Positions 1 to 9,412 of a stretch of DNA of 64,000 nt are shown here, one piece after another; position 1 is the first letter of the stretch; every line of letters begins with the position of its first letter. The DNA comes from Flavobacterium sp. GTDB taxonomy: Bacteria > Bacteroidota > Bacteroidia > Flavobacteriales > Flavobacteriaceae. The translations under genes and the position numbers were made by a program. Below the pieces are notes generated by a model. The model was not told the DNA's origin. It saw only the letters and a program-made list of their open reading frames with translations, and did not search any database. Location: assembly GCA_012837155.1 (NCBI GenBank), contig CP051546.1:141724-205723 (forward strand), given 5' to 3'.

Positions 1-473
1 GGAGTTGCATTTACTGCATCTTCTTTTGTGATTCTTCCCTCTTTTCCTGTTCCAATAATAGCAGAAGGCTGAATGTTTTTCTCATCTAATATTTTTCTTG
101 CAGCAGGAGAGGGTGTTCCCGAAGCGTAAGTAGTTGCGGCAACTGGTGCTGCTTTAACTTCCTCTTTTTTTGCTTCGGTAGGTTTTGCCTCTTCTTTTTT
201 TACTGCTGCAACGGGTGCTGAACTTGATGGTTTTGCCCCTTCCGTATCAATCAAACAAACAATGGCTCCTACTGCAACTGTGTCGCCCTCTTCTGCTTTT
301 AGCGTAATGATTCCGCTAGCTTCTGCGGGTAATTCAAGTGTTGCCTTATCTGAATCGACCTCAGCAATAGCTTGATCTTTTTCTACATAATCGCCATTTT
401 TTACTAACCAAGTTGCGATTTCAACTTCTTTTATAGATTCTCCCGGTGATGGGACTTTCATTTCTAAAATCAT
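1..473 (-). CDS. odhB: 2-oxoglutarate dehydrogenase E2 (dihydrolipoyl succinyltransferase), N-terminal part
   Basis: This is the first ~157 codons of the E2 core enzyme that passes the succinyl group from E1 to CoA in the TCA cycle; the rest lies beyond the window. Residues 1-75 form a lipoyl domain with the motif VDSDKA, so Lys43 is the expected lipoylated residue. An Ala/Pro/Lys/Glu-rich linker follows, then the start of the E1/E3-binding domain (SPAARKILDEKNI). The start codon at 471-473 gives MILEMKVPSPGES, the usual beginning of Bacteroidota E2 proteins. It lies 123 bp downstream of the E1 gene on the same strand, so the two probably form an odhAB operon. The succinyl rather than branched-chain assignment rests mainly on the E1 neighbour. 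Confidence 0.93.
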   Translation of the reverse strand, partial: MILEMKVPSPGESIKEVEIATWLVKNGDYVEKDQAIAEVDSDKATLELPAEASGIITLKAEEGDTVAVGAIVCLIDTEGAKPSSSAPVAAVKKEEAKPTEAKKEEVKAAPVAATTYASGTPSPAARKILDEKNIQPSAIIGTGKEGRITKEDAVNAT

Positions 474-596
474 GTTCTATTATTTTAAATTATGAATTTC
501 AAATTGTTCTAAAACTACTTCTGTCTTTATAAAAATTCCTCTTTTTCTTAGAAAAAAGAAACAAAATATATAGACAGAACAAATAGTTTCTAATTT

Positions 597-3371
597 TTAT
601 CTTGTTAAACTCTTGTCAAAAACAAATTTCAATGCTTCGGCATGACGGCGTTTTGCTCTGGTATAACTTCCTGATGCCGACGCTGCAAATGCTTTTAATG
701 AAGCTAATCTCCATTTTACCAAATTAAAATTCATGAGCATATATCCGTAAGCACCCATGTTTTTAGGCTCTTCTTGTGCCCAAACATAATCATCTGCTTT
801 TGGATATTTTGCTATGATTGCTTTTAATTGTTCGATTGGTAACGGAAATAATTGTTCTATTCTTACCACCGCCACATCTTTTCGACCATTCATTTCTCTT
901 TCGGCAGTAATGTCATAATAAAATTTTCCTGTGCAAAAAACCAAAGTGGTAACTTCTTCTTTATTTACCGTTTCGTCATCAATAGTTTCCTGAAAATTTC
1001 CAGTTGTAAATTCCTCTATCCCTGAAACCACTCTTGGATCACGCAATAAACTTTTTGGAGTAAACACAATCAATGGTTTGCGGAATGTGGTTTTCATCTG
1101 TCTTCTTAATAAATGAAAGAAGTTTGCAGGCGTAGTACAATTAGCCACAAACATATTTTGTCTGGCACAAAGTTGCAAATAACGCTCCATTCTTCCTGAA
1201 GAATGCTCTGCTCCTTGCCCTTCGTATCCGTGTGGCAACAACATAACGATTCCGTTTTGATTGTTCCATTTGTCTTCGCCACAAGAAATATATTGGTCAA
1301 TCACAATTTGGGCACCATTACTAAAATCGCCAAACTGCGCTTCCCATATCGTTAGCGTATTTGGACTCGCCAATGCATACCCATAATCGAATCCTAAAAC
1401 ACCATATTCTGACAAAAGAGAATTGTAAACATAAAAATTGCCCTTTTTGTCTTTCAAATTATTAATCAAAATAACTTCTTCTTCTGAATCCTCAACTTTT
1501 ACAACTGCATGACGATGCGAAAAAGTACCTCGCTCGACATCTTGCCCTGAAATTCGAACATCAAAACCTTCTTTCAAAAGTGACCCATAAGCCAAATGTT
1601 CGCCCATGGCCCAGTCTAGCTTATTGGTTTCGAAAAACATTGTTTTTCTATCGTTTATTAATTTTTGAATTTTGCTGATGAATTTTTTGTCTTCTGGCAA
1701 ATTGCAAATCGCATGAGCGACCGTCGTTAATCCTTCTTTAGAATACGAAGTGTCAACTTTTTTAAGCATTTGTGCTATCCCCGCTTTTGATAAACCTTGC
1801 CATTCATTTTGCATAAATGGAGTAATTATTGTCACTTCTTTTTTACGGGATTCTTCAAGATTTACCTCAAGTTCCGATTTGTATTCTATTTCTAATCCTT
1901 TTACAAAATCCGTGTCGATAACCCCTTCTTCTAGCAATTTCTCGGCATAAATATCTCTTGGGTTTTTATGTTTGGCAATAACTTTATATAATAAAGGCTG
2001 GGTAAAACGAGGCTCATCGCCCTCATTATGCCCGTATTTCCTGTATCCTAATAAATCGATAAATACGTCTCGACCAAATTTCATTCTAAAATCTAATGCA
2101 AATAATATCGAATGAACCACCGCTTCGGCGTCATCTGCATTAACGTGCAAGACAGGCGAAAGTGTTACTTTGGCAACATCGGTACAATAAGTAGACGAAC
2201 GGGCATCTAGATAATTTGTTGTAAAACCAACCTGATTATTAATAACAATATGTATGGTTCCGCCGGTTTGGTATCCGTCGAGTTGCGACATTTGTATGAT
2301 TTCATATAAAATTCCCTGACCCGCTATTGCAGCATCTCCGTGAACGGCAATTGGCAATACTTTCGAAAAATCATTAGGAAAATGTCGGTCTTGTTTTGCT
2401 CTGGTAATCCCTTCGATTACGGCACCAACGGTTTCAAGGTGCGAAGGATTTGGCGCAAGATTGATGTTTATTTTTCGTCCTGTTTTTGTTGTTTTTTCGG
2501 CGGTAAGCCCTAAATGGTATTTTACATCTCCGTCAAAATCCTCCTGATTGTAATCTTTACCATCAAATTCACTAAAAATATCTTGGGTAGATTTGCCAAA
2601 TATATTTGCCAAAACATTCAAACGGCCACGGTGTGCCATTCCCATTACAAATTGCTCTACTCCTTTTTCGGCTGCTTTTTCAATTAATGCATCAAGTGCC
2701 GGAATGATCGATTCTCCTCCTTCGAGCGAAAATCTTTTTTGTCCCACGTATTTGGTATGCAAAAAACTCTCGAAAGAAACCGCTTCACTTAATTTATTCA
2801 GAATTTCTTTTTTCTCGTCCTTAGTAAAATTGGGTTGGTTATCATTATTGCCTATTTTATCCTGAATCCATTGTATATCCTCTGGTTTTCGAATAAACAT
2901 ATATTCGACACCGATGGATTGGCAATAAATTTTATTTAGATGTTCTAGAATTTTTTGTAGCGAACAAGGTTCAATTTTAATGACTTTTGCGGCATCAAAT
3001 ACAGTCGCTAAATCGTCTTTTGAAAGTCCGAAATTTTCTAAATCTAATGTTGGTGTATAGGTTCTTCGCTCATGAACTGGATTTGTTTTGGTAAACAAAT
3101 GACCTCGTGTTCTATAAGCATTGATTAAATTGATGACGTTGAACTCCTTTTGAAGTTTTTCTGAAGCAGAAGTACTTTCTAAACCTCCCGAAGCAACATT
3201 TGTCAATGGAATCGTTAAATCATCTCCATTGTGAGTAGCCATCCCAAAATCGAAGCCTTGAAAAAAACCTCTCCAACTGGGTTCTACGCTATCTGGATTT
3301 TCTAAATATTGATCGTATAACTGTGCAAAAAAATCGGTGTGTGCCGCGTTTAAAAATGAAAACCTGTCCAT
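597..3371 (-). CDS. sucA: 2-oxoglutarate dehydrogenase E1 component
   Basis: The gene encodes the thiamine-diphosphate-dependent decarboxylase of the 2-oxoglutarate dehydrogenase complex, 924 residues, the normal length for this family. The N-terminus (residues 1-43, beginning MDRFSFLNAAHTDFF) is the short helical E2-docking segment typical of OdhA. Visible landmarks are FSLEGGES near 214, GMAHRGRLNVL near 244, and the thiamine-diphosphate/Mg motif running from HGDAA (344) to NNQ (about 380). The C-terminal transketolase-like half includes a PHGYEGQGAEHSS segment. The reading frame is intact. It precedes the E2 gene by 123 bp in the same direction, so both are probably co-transcribed from a promoter upstream of 3371. 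Confidence 0.97.
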   Translation of the reverse strand: MDRFSFLNAAHTDFFAQLYDQYLENPDSVEPSWRGFFQGFDFGMATHNGDDLTIPLTNVASGGLESTSASEKLQKEFNVINLINAYRTRGHLFTKTNPVHERRTYTPTLDLENFGLSKDDLATVFDAAKVIKIEPCSLQKILEHLNKIYCQSIGVEYMFIRKPEDIQWIQDKIGNNDNQPNFTKDEKKEILNKLSEAVSFESFLHTKYVGQKRFSLEGGESIIPALDALIEKAAEKGVEQFVMGMAHRGRLNVLANIFGKSTQDIFSEFDGKDYNQEDFDGDVKYHLGLTAEKTTKTGRKININLAPNPSHLETVGAVIEGITRAKQDRHFPNDFSKVLPIAVHGDAAIAGQGILYEIIQMSQLDGYQTGGTIHIVINNQVGFTTNYLDARSSTYCTDVAKVTLSPVLHVNADDAEAVVHSILFALDFRMKFGRDVFIDLLGYRKYGHNEGDEPRFTQPLLYKVIAKHKNPRDIYAEKLLEEGVIDTDFVKGLEIEYKSELEVNLEESRKKEVTIITPFMQNEWQGLSKAGIAQMLKKVDTSYSKEGLTTVAHAICNLPEDKKFISKIQKLINDRKTMFFETNKLDWAMGEHLAYGSLLKEGFDVRISGQDVERGTFSHRHAVVKVEDSEEEVILINNLKDKKGNFYVYNSLLSEYGVLGFDYGYALASPNTLTIWEAQFGDFSNGAQIVIDQYISCGEDKWNNQNGIVMLLPHGYEGQGAEHSSGRMERYLQLCARQNMFVANCTTPANFFHLLRRQMKTTFRKPLIVFTPKSLLRDPRVVSGIEEFTTGNFQETIDDETVNKEEVTTLVFCTGKFYYDITAEREMNGRKDVAVVRIEQLFPLPIEQLKAIIAKYPKADDYVWAQEEPKNMGAYGYMLMNFNLVKWRLASLKAFAASASGSYTRAKRRHAEALKFVFDKSLTR

Positions 3372-3410
3372 AATATAATGTTAATCTGCTAATTTTTCGA
3401 AATAGTTTGG

Positions 3411-3418
3411 CAAAAATA
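3411..3418 (-). promoter_or_regulatory. -7 box of the odhA promoter
   Basis: Read on the minus strand this is TATTTTTG, matching the Bacteroidota primary sigma -7 consensus TAnnTTTG, about 40 bp upstream of the odhA start. No TTG sits at the ideal 17-23 bp spacing upstream, so only this box is called. Confidence 0.5.
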
Positions 3419-3523
3419 CAATAATACAATAAGGTTGTACTTTTTTTTGGATACTTTTATACTCTATTTTGTTAAAAAGTCTAAATTCTATTATTAACAG
3501 CTTTTGTAAACTCAATCAATTGC

Positions 3524-3605
3524 CGTTGACTAAAGTCAACGCTTCAAATTTCAGGATGAATTGGCTTTTAGCCAAAAAACACAGCTAATTTTGACTAAAG
3601 TCAAA
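3524..3605. repeat. cluster of three short hairpins in the odhA / outer-membrane-protein spacer
   Basis: The 336-bp spacer 3372-3707 holds no gene but contains three inverted repeats with similar loops. They are CGTTGAC-TAAA-GTCAACG (3524-3541), TTGGCT-TTT-AGCCAA (3561-3575) and TTTGAC-TAAA-GTCAAA (3590-3605). The related arms suggest one REP-like family of intergenic palindromes. They could also act as weak terminators or mRNA stabilisers; no T-tract follows directly, so a terminator role is unlikely. Confidence 0.6.
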
Positions 3606-3707
3606 CTAAAACACTGTATTTTTAAGCCTTGGGTTGAAATTCAAGACAACTGAATCAAAAAAATGCTGATATTTCTAGAATATAGCTGTTAAAAACGCAC
3701 AAATACT

Positions 3708-4256
3708 ATGAAAAAGAGCTGTTTTTTTATTGTTTCGAAATCAATTGTAGTTGCCCTATTTTTAATGTTTGCTAATGGTGCATTTGCGCAAGGAAAAGCA
3801 TTTCCTTCAAAACCATCCCAGGAATTTTGGAAAAATGTGCAATTTGGCGGAGGAGTTGGATTGGGTTTTGGCTCTGGTTATACTAGCGTTTCATTGGCTC
3901 CAAGTGCCGTATACGCTGTCAATCAAACGGTCTCGTTAGGGCTGGGTATGCAACTAGGATATAGCAACGAGAAACATCGCTACACCTCCTTTGTTTACGG
4001 TGGTAGCCTGATTGGGTTGGTCAATCCTATTCCTGAAATTCAGCTTTCCTTAGAAATAGAAGAAACAAATGCTTCAACAAAATATCAAATTTTTGGAAGC
4101 AACATTTCTAACAATTACTGGAATACGGGATTATACCTTGGAGTGGGCTACAGAACTGGCAATGTCACTATTGGCGGCAGATACGACGTTTTGTACAATG
4201 CTAACAAAAGCATTTATGCCGATGCATTTATGCCTTTTGTTAGGGTTTATTTTTAG
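3708..4256 (+). CDS. outer-membrane beta-barrel protein, function unknown
   Basis: The 182-residue protein has a clear signal peptide (residues 1-28, ending ANGAFAQ). The mature part is rich in Gly and in alternating hydrophobic/polar residues, ending with ...MPFVRVYF; a terminal aromatic residue is the usual signature for insertion by the BAM machinery. The repeated G-x-G-x-G-Y stretches (for example GGGVGLGFGSGY) look like strands of an 8-stranded barrel. The length and composition fit small flavobacterial porin-like or OmpW/OmpX-like proteins, but I cannot assign a ligand. Its TAG stop overlaps the TAA of the convergent gene at 4253, so the two genes end in a shared 4-bp segment without a separate terminator. 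Confidence 0.8.
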   Translation: MKKSCFFIVSKSIVVALFLMFANGAFAQGKAFPSKPSQEFWKNVQFGGGVGLGFGSGYTSVSLAPSAVYAVNQTVSLGLGMQLGYSNEKHRYTSFVYGGSLIGLVNPIPEIQLSLEIEETNASTKYQIFGSNISNNYWNTGLYLGVGYRTGNVTIGGRYDVLYNANKSIYADAFMPFVRVYF

Positions 4257-4603
4257 TATTTATTGCGAAACCACACTTTTTGCCATTCTCTTTTTAGAAT
4301 TAAAAAGGCTACATTTTCGGCAAGAATTACTAAATCTGATCCATCGAGCTTTTTTATTTGATTTTCAGAGACATCAATGATATAAAGTAAATTAAGATAT
4401 TCGGCAAATTTGTATTGAATGAGTCGGTATATTTTTTCGTGCAACTGAATTTTTAATTCCTCGGGCGAAACACTCATTGGAAAATCAATTCCTTCATTTG
4501 CTAAATTAAAATCTTTGTTAATTTGCTCGATCAATTTCAGGTACAAAGCTTCTTTTTTGGCTTCTTCAAATAACAAATCGGGGTTTAAAGGAGTGATGTA
4601 CAT
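4253..4603 (-). CDS. conserved hypothetical protein (116 aa)
   Basis: This small acidic, largely helical protein starts MYITPLNPDLLFEEAKKEA. It has no signal peptide, membrane segment or recognised catalytic motif. It lies 40 bp downstream of the polyprenyl synthetase gene on the same strand and is probably co-transcribed with it; I recall unnamed proteins of this kind beside that synthetase in flavobacteria, but I cannot give a function. The stop codon overlaps the stop of the convergent outer-membrane protein gene. Confidence 0.75.
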   Translation of the reverse strand: MYITPLNPDLLFEEAKKEALYLKLIEQINKDFNLANEGIDFPMSVSPEELKIQLHEKIYRLIQYKFAEYLNLLYIIDVSENQIKKLDGSDLVILAENVAFLILKREWQKVWFRNKY

Positions 4604-4643
4604 TTTTTTAAAATTTCAATATTGAAATTGCGGTGCTATTTTC

Positions 4644-5617
4644 TTAAACTTTTCTATTCATTAATTTTTTTCCAAAAGCTTTTAAAATTGCTTTTTTATC
4701 CTCGGAAATATTCATCTTTTTCAACGTTTTGAAGGCCTTCAAAGTAAATTTCTGAATGGCCTTTTGATTGGCCTCTGAAGCTCCTGTTGCATTAAAAATC
4801 GCCTTTACTGAATTGATTTTTTCTAAATTATCTTCTGGTCGAATCGAAAACAAATGCAACAACTGTTTTCTTTCTTCTGCCGATGAAAATTCTAATGCTT
4901 TGAGATACAAATAGGTTTTTTTATTTTCGATAATATCGCCTCCTACTTGTTTTCCAAAAGTTCCTGGATCGCCAAAAGCATCTAAATAATCATCCTGCAA
5001 CTGAAAAGCCAAACCTAAATTAAGCCCAAATTGATAAATTAATTTCGAATTTTCCTTAGAAGTTTCAGCAACAATAGCTCCCATTTTCATTGCGGCAGCA
5101 ACAAGAACAGCCGTTTTGTACTTAATCATTTTTAAATACTCTGGAATCGTGACATCGTCTCGCGTTTCAAAATTGACGTCATATTGTTGCCCTTCGCAAA
5201 CTTCGAGTGCGGTTTTGCTAAATAATTTAGCTAGTTTTCGGAATGTTTTGGGTTGGTATTTTTCAAAATATTGATACGCCAAAATCAGCATGGCATCACC
5301 AGAAAGAATTCCAGTATTAATATTCCACTTTTCGTGAACCGTTTGTTTGCCTCTTCGCAATGGGGCATCGTCCATAATATCATCATGAACCAATGAAAAA
5401 TTATGAAAAATTTCGACAGCCATAGCAGCTGGCAAGCTTTTGTATAAGCTGTATCAAAAACTTCGGCACTCATCAATGTCAAAACTGGACGCATTCTTTT
5501 TCCGCCAAGTTGCAAAATGTAATCAATGGGTTGATACAAATTTTCGGGCTCTTTACTAATTTTTTGATTTTCTAAATAAATTAAAAATTGTTCTTGATAT
5601 TGGCTGATGGGAAGCAT
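4644..5617 (-). CDS. polyprenyl (farnesyl/geranylgeranyl-type) diphosphate synthase, frameshifted
   Basis: The product condenses isopentenyl diphosphate with an allylic diphosphate to make isoprenoid chains for quinone and undecaprenyl carriers. Seen in order are GGKRMRP (IPP-binding), the first Asp-rich motif HDDIMDDAPLRRG and the second motif QLQDDYLDAFGD, giving an enzyme of about 324 residues. The reading frame breaks near 5434. Upstream the frame reads ...FDTAYTKA and downstream LPAAMAVEIFHNFSLVHDD; restoring one A in the plus-strand run GGCAAGCTTT rejoins them, so this looks like a one-base deletion. The start at 5615-5617 (MLPISQYQEQF) is preferred, since the upstream codons do not resemble the family. 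Chain length cannot be decided from sequence alone. Confidence 0.88.
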
Positions 5618-5719
5618 AAAAGTCATGTCGTTTAATACTACAAAGGAAGCCAAAAAACTTGAATACTGAAACCTTAATTTTTTTAAACACTAAATAATCA
5701 AAATACATTGGAAACTATT

Positions 5720-5749
5720 TTGGTTTTTAAAGTTTCCTTTCTATATTTG
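5720..5749 (+). promoter_or_regulatory. promoter of the FMN reductase gene
   Basis: TTG at 5720-5722, a 19-bp spacer and TATATTTG at 5742-5749 match the Bacteroidota consensus TTG-N17-23-TAnnTTTG. Transcription would start near 5755, downstream of the only in-frame ATG (5708), which argues for a TTG start codon at 5768. Confidence 0.7.
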
Positions 5750-5767
5750 CAAACGAAAATTAACATT

Positions 5768-6301
5768 TTGTCAGAGAGAAAAAAAATAGTTGCCATTTCA
5801 GGAAGTACAAGAAGCCATTCGAGCAGTTTATCCATTTTAAAAATCATTGCTGCATTAGGCGAAGAATTATTTGAAATGCAATTATTTGAGGGACTGTCAG
5901 AAATCCCTCATTTCAATCCCGATTTTACAGACAATCCGCCAAGCCAAGTCATTCATTTTAGAAAAAAAATTGCTGAAGCTGACGGTCTATTAATTTGCAC
6001 ACCAGAATACGTGTTTAGTTTACCTGGAAGCTTAAAAAATGCTTTAGAATGGTGCGTTTCGACAACCCTTTTCTCTAATAAACCTGTGGGCTTAATAACC
6101 GCTTCGGCATCGGGCGAAAAAGCACACGAGGAATTACTATTGATAATGAAAACCATTCAAGCAAAATTTAATGATGAAACCACCCTTTTAATTCAAGGTG
6201 TGAGAGGAAAAATCAATGAAAACGGCAAAATTATAGATGATAAAACGTTAAATAATATTAAAAAATTCATCCGTTCATTTAGCAAAGAGCTCGAAAATTA
6301 G
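5768..6301 (+). CDS. NAD(P)H-dependent FMN reductase
   Basis: This is a flavodoxin-fold oxidoreductase of about 177 residues that uses NAD(P)H to reduce FMN or quinone-type acceptors. The phosphate-binding loop SGSTRSHSSS lies at the end of the first strand. The family signature CTPEYVFSLPGSLKNALEW binds the isoalloxazine ring and the dimer partner. An in-frame ATG at 5708 would extend the protein by 20 residues, but a good promoter overlaps it, so the TTG at 5768 (SERKKIVAISG) is chosen. A tetR-type regulator begins 11 bp after the stop; co-transcription is possible. The physiological substrate is unknown. Confidence 0.85.
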   Translation: MSERKKIVAISGSTRSHSSSLSILKIIAALGEELFEMQLFEGLSEIPHFNPDFTDNPPSQVIHFRKKIAEADGLLICTPEYVFSLPGSLKNALEWCVSTTLFSNKPVGLITASASGEKAHEELLLIMKTIQAKFNDETTLLIQGVRGKINENGKIIDDKTLNNIKKFIRSFSKELEN

Positions 6302-6311
6302 AATAAAAAAA

Positions 6312-6907
6312 ATGAAAGATAAGATTATAGCAAAAGCCACGGAATTATTCTTGAAACTAGGTTTCAAAAGCGTGACTATGGATGATATTGCTGGCGAGAT
6401 GTGCATTTCTAAAAAACAATTTACAAATATTTTTGCAACAAGGAAGTGCTCATAGAAGAAGCAACCGTAATTGTTCACGAAAAAATTCATCAGGTAATTA
6501 ATACTATAATAGCCAAAAATTACAATGCCATTGAAGAAAATTTCGAAATCAGAAAAATGTTTAAAGAAATGTTTCAATCTTCTGATACTTCTCCCATTTA
6601 TCAATTAAAAAAACATTATCCAGAAATTTATGAAAAAGTGATGTCTAGGGAAATTGACGAATGCCATGCCGTTTTTAACCTAAACATCACAAAAGGAATC
6701 GAACAAGGTTTGTACAGGAAAACCATTGCTATCGAAAACTGTATTAAGTTTTACTACACCCTCATTTTTAGCATCAACGAAACCACAAAATTAGAAAATG
6801 AAGTGCTGCAATTAGAATTGCAAGCATTAGAATACCACACCAGAGCAATAGCAACACCAGAAGGAATCATCGAACTAGAAAAACAATTAAAAAACCATAT
6901 TATATGA
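6312..6907 (+). CDS. TetR/AcrR-family regulator of the efflux operon, frameshifted
   Basis: The first 45 residues form a TetR helix-turn-helix: helix 1 AKATELFLKLGFKSVTMDDIA, then ISKKTIYKYFCNKEVLIEEA in the corrected frame. The C-terminal half (from about residue 46) is a helical ligand-binding and dimerisation domain. The frame breaks in an A-run at 6411-6416; seven As instead of six restore the family sequence. The stop TGA overlaps the ATG of the downstream tolC-like gene (ATGA at 6904-6907), so translation is probably coupled and the regulator likely controls its own operon in response to a pump substrate. Most flavobacterial relatives sit at the head of the same tetR-tolC-hlyD-RND arrangement. 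Confidence 0.87.
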
Positions 6908-8241
6908 TAAAGAAACTCTTTTTAATCCCTTTTTTGATTTTTGTCATCACGGCAAAAGCACAAGAAAAAAAATACACCTTTAGCTTAGAACAGGCCGTTG
7001 CGCATGCACTAACAAATAATTATTCAGCAATAAATGCAGGTCGAGATATTGAATCTTCGAAACAAAAAAAATGGGAAACTACCGCTATGGGATTACCCCA
7101 AATAAGTGCTGGCGTAGATTATGCAAACAACTTTGTTCTACAAAAATCGCTTATTCCTGCTGAATTTTTTGGGGGCAACAAAGGCGAATTTGCCGAAGTC
7201 GCTTTTGGAACCACACACAGTATGGTAGCCCATGCGACCTTGAGCCAGTTGCTTTTTGATGGCTCATATATTGTAGCCTTACAAGCCTCTAAAACTTATT
7301 TAAAATACTACGAAAATGCCAAACAAAAAACCAATGCCGAAATCAAGGAAATGGTTATCAATGCATACGGAAATGTTTTGCTTGCCGAAGAAAGTATTGC
7401 CATCCTCGAAAAAAACAAATCCATCTTAGAAAAAACATTGTCAGACACCAAGGAAACTTTTAAAAATGGCCTAATCGAAGAAGAAAATGTAGAGCAGCTA
7501 CAAATCACTTTGACCACCGTAAAAAGTACCTTGAACTACAATAAAAGACTTGTAGAAATAGCCTATAAAATGCTCAAAATTACACTAGGCATCAATATAA
7601 ATGACGATTTAAAACTAACGGATCGATTAGATTATTTAACCGTTTCAAACTTAGATTTGGCCTTATCTCGAAATGAATTTGTTGTAACCGATAATGTAAA
7701 TTACAAAATAGCTTCGAATTATAAAGAACAAAGACAACTTGAATATAAATTACAAAAAAGCAAGGCTTTACCTTCATTATCAGCTAATGTGAATTTTGGA
7801 TACAATGCTTTTGGCAATCAATTTAAGTTTTTCACATCAAACCAACATTGGTTTAATTATTCTAATCTTGGCTTGAGTTTAAACATTCCAATATTCAGCA
7901 GTTTGGCCAGAAGTTCTAAAACTCAACAGGCAAAAATAGCATTAGAACAGGCAAAAACACAATTGACCGAAGCGGAACAAAAATTAAAATTACAGTATTC
8001 AAACGCAAAAAGCGAGTACGAATTTAGCATCGAAGAATTTGCCACAGCAAAAAGCAATTTGAACCTTGCCGAAAGAATTGAAAAAAAGCAACAAATAAAA
8101 TTTAGCGAAGGGCTGTCGTCTAGTTTTGATTTTAGCGAAGCCCAAAGACAATTGTACTCAGCCCAGCAAAACTATTTGCAATCTATGGTAAATATCATCA
8201 CTAAAAAAGCGGCTTTAGAAAAAATAATCAACAAACAATAA
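6904..8241 (+). CDS. TolC-family outer-membrane efflux channel
   Basis: The 445-residue protein carries a signal peptide (1-19, cleavage before QEKKYTFSLEQAV). It has the two internal repeats of outer-membrane efflux proteins with long coiled-coil helices, for example EQAKTQLTEAEQKLKLQYS and the C-terminal FSEAQRQLYSAQQNYLQS. It should form the outer-membrane exit duct of the tripartite pump encoded by the next two genes. The frame is intact and the start overlaps the tetR stop. The adaptor gene follows after 22 bp. Confidence 0.93.
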   Translation: MIKKLFLIPFLIFVITAKAQEKKYTFSLEQAVAHALTNNYSAINAGRDIESSKQKKWETTAMGLPQISAGVDYANNFVLQKSLIPAEFFGGNKGEFAEVAFGTTHSMVAHATLSQLLFDGSYIVALQASKTYLKYYENAKQKTNAEIKEMVINAYGNVLLAEESIAILEKNKSILEKTLSDTKETFKNGLIEEENVEQLQITLTTVKSTLNYNKRLVEIAYKMLKITLGININDDLKLTDRLDYLTVSNLDLALSRNEFVVTDNVNYKIASNYKEQRQLEYKLQKSKALPSLSANVNFGYNAFGNQFKFFTSNQHWFNYSNLGLSLNIPIFSSLARSSKTQQAKIALEQAKTQLTEAEQKLKLQYSNAKSEYEFSIEEFATAKSNLNLAERIEKKQQIKFSEGLSSSFDFSEAQRQLYSAQQNYLQSMVNIITKKAALEKIINKQ

Positions 8242-8263
8242 CCAGCAAAATAATAGACTCAAA

Positions 8264-9403
8264 ATGAAAAAATTATTCCTACTCTCCACCCTTTCACTCC
8301 TGATTTTTTCCTGCGGAAAGAAAGAAGACAATGCCAACATCGATACCTTAATCAGTTCAAAAAATGTTAGTGCACTTCAGGCTAAAAAAGCTTTGATTCA
8401 GGCTGATTTAGCCAAAATTGACGAAGCATTAGCCGTATTAGACGTAAAAAAAGAAGAAGCTTTGGTTTCTGTTCTTACCGTAAAAGACACGATTTTTAGT
8501 CATTACCTTGAAATTCAAGGGAATGTAGACACAAAAGAAAACATTTTAATACAACCAGAAATGCCTGGAAATCTAATTGAATTGAATGTAAAAGCCGGAC
8601 AAAGAGTGTCAAAAGGTCAAGTCTTGGCAAGAACTGACGATGCTGGTTTAAGCCAACAATTAGCTGCTTTTGAAAATCAATATGCCTTGGCAAAAACAAC
8701 TTTTGAGCGTCAAAAAAACCTTTGGAATCAAAAAATTGGATCTGAAATTCAATATTTACAAGCACAAACCCAAATGATTTCTGCCCAAAAAGGCGTTGCT
8801 CAAATAAAGGCGCAACTAGCCAAAACGGTAATAAGAGCTCCATTTTCTGGAACCATCGACGAAGTTTTTGCCGAGAGAGGACAAATCGTAGCGCCAAGTG
8901 CGCAAGGATTAATGCGAATCGTGAATTTATCGAATATGTATGTTTCTGCTTTGATTCCTGAAACCTATATTGGCAAACTTAAAGTAGGAACCGAGGTTGG
9001 GGTTTTGTTGACTTCTCTAGGAAAAACATATCAGGGAAAAGTGCGTCAAATTGGGAACTTCGTCAATCCAAGCAACCGAAGTTTTGGTATTGAAGTAAGC
9101 GTTCCGAATCCGGAAAATTTATTGCGTCCGAACCAAGTCGCCAATCTTAAAATCACAGATTATTTAAGCAAAAATACCCTTGTTGTTCCTACTAATGTAA
9201 TCCAAGAAGATAGCAAAAAAAATAAGTTCGTTTATATTGTTACCCAATCTAATGGAAAAACAGGAATTGCAAAAAAAGCAGTCCTAAAATTAGGACAATC
9301 TTCTGATAATTTTACCGAAATTTTAAGCGGACTATCTGACCAAGATATTATCGTTACCGAAGGCATAAACACCATTTCTGACGGAATGAAATTAAATTTT
9401 TAA
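8264..9403 (+). CDS. RND efflux periplasmic adaptor (HlyD/MFP family), lipoprotein
   Basis: This 379-residue protein begins with a lipoprotein signal ending LLIFSC, so Cys17 is the likely lipid anchor to the inner membrane. A coiled-coil region (35-65) is followed by the barrel-sandwich (lipoyl-like) half ENILIQPEMPGNLIELNV, an alpha-hairpin (LAAFENQYALAKTTFERQ and onward), the second lipoyl half VIRAPFSGTIDEVFAERG and a beta-barrel and membrane-proximal domain. It links the RND permease to the TolC-like channel. It starts 22 bp after tolC and ends 9 bp before the permease gene. Confidence 0.94.
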   Translation: MKKLFLLSTLSLLIFSCGKKEDNANIDTLISSKNVSALQAKKALIQADLAKIDEALAVLDVKKEEALVSVLTVKDTIFSHYLEIQGNVDTKENILIQPEMPGNLIELNVKAGQRVSKGQVLARTDDAGLSQQLAAFENQYALAKTTFERQKNLWNQKIGSEIQYLQAQTQMISAQKGVAQIKAQLAKTVIRAPFSGTIDEVFAERGQIVAPSAQGLMRIVNLSNMYVSALIPETYIGKLKVGTEVGVLLTSLGKTYQGKVRQIGNFVNPSNRSFGIEVSVPNPENLLRPNQVANLKITDYLSKNTLVVPTNVIQEDSKKNKFVYIVTQSNGKTGIAKKAVLKLGQSSDNFTEILSGLSDQDIIVTEGINTISDGMKLNF

Positions 9404-9412
9404 GCGAAAAAT

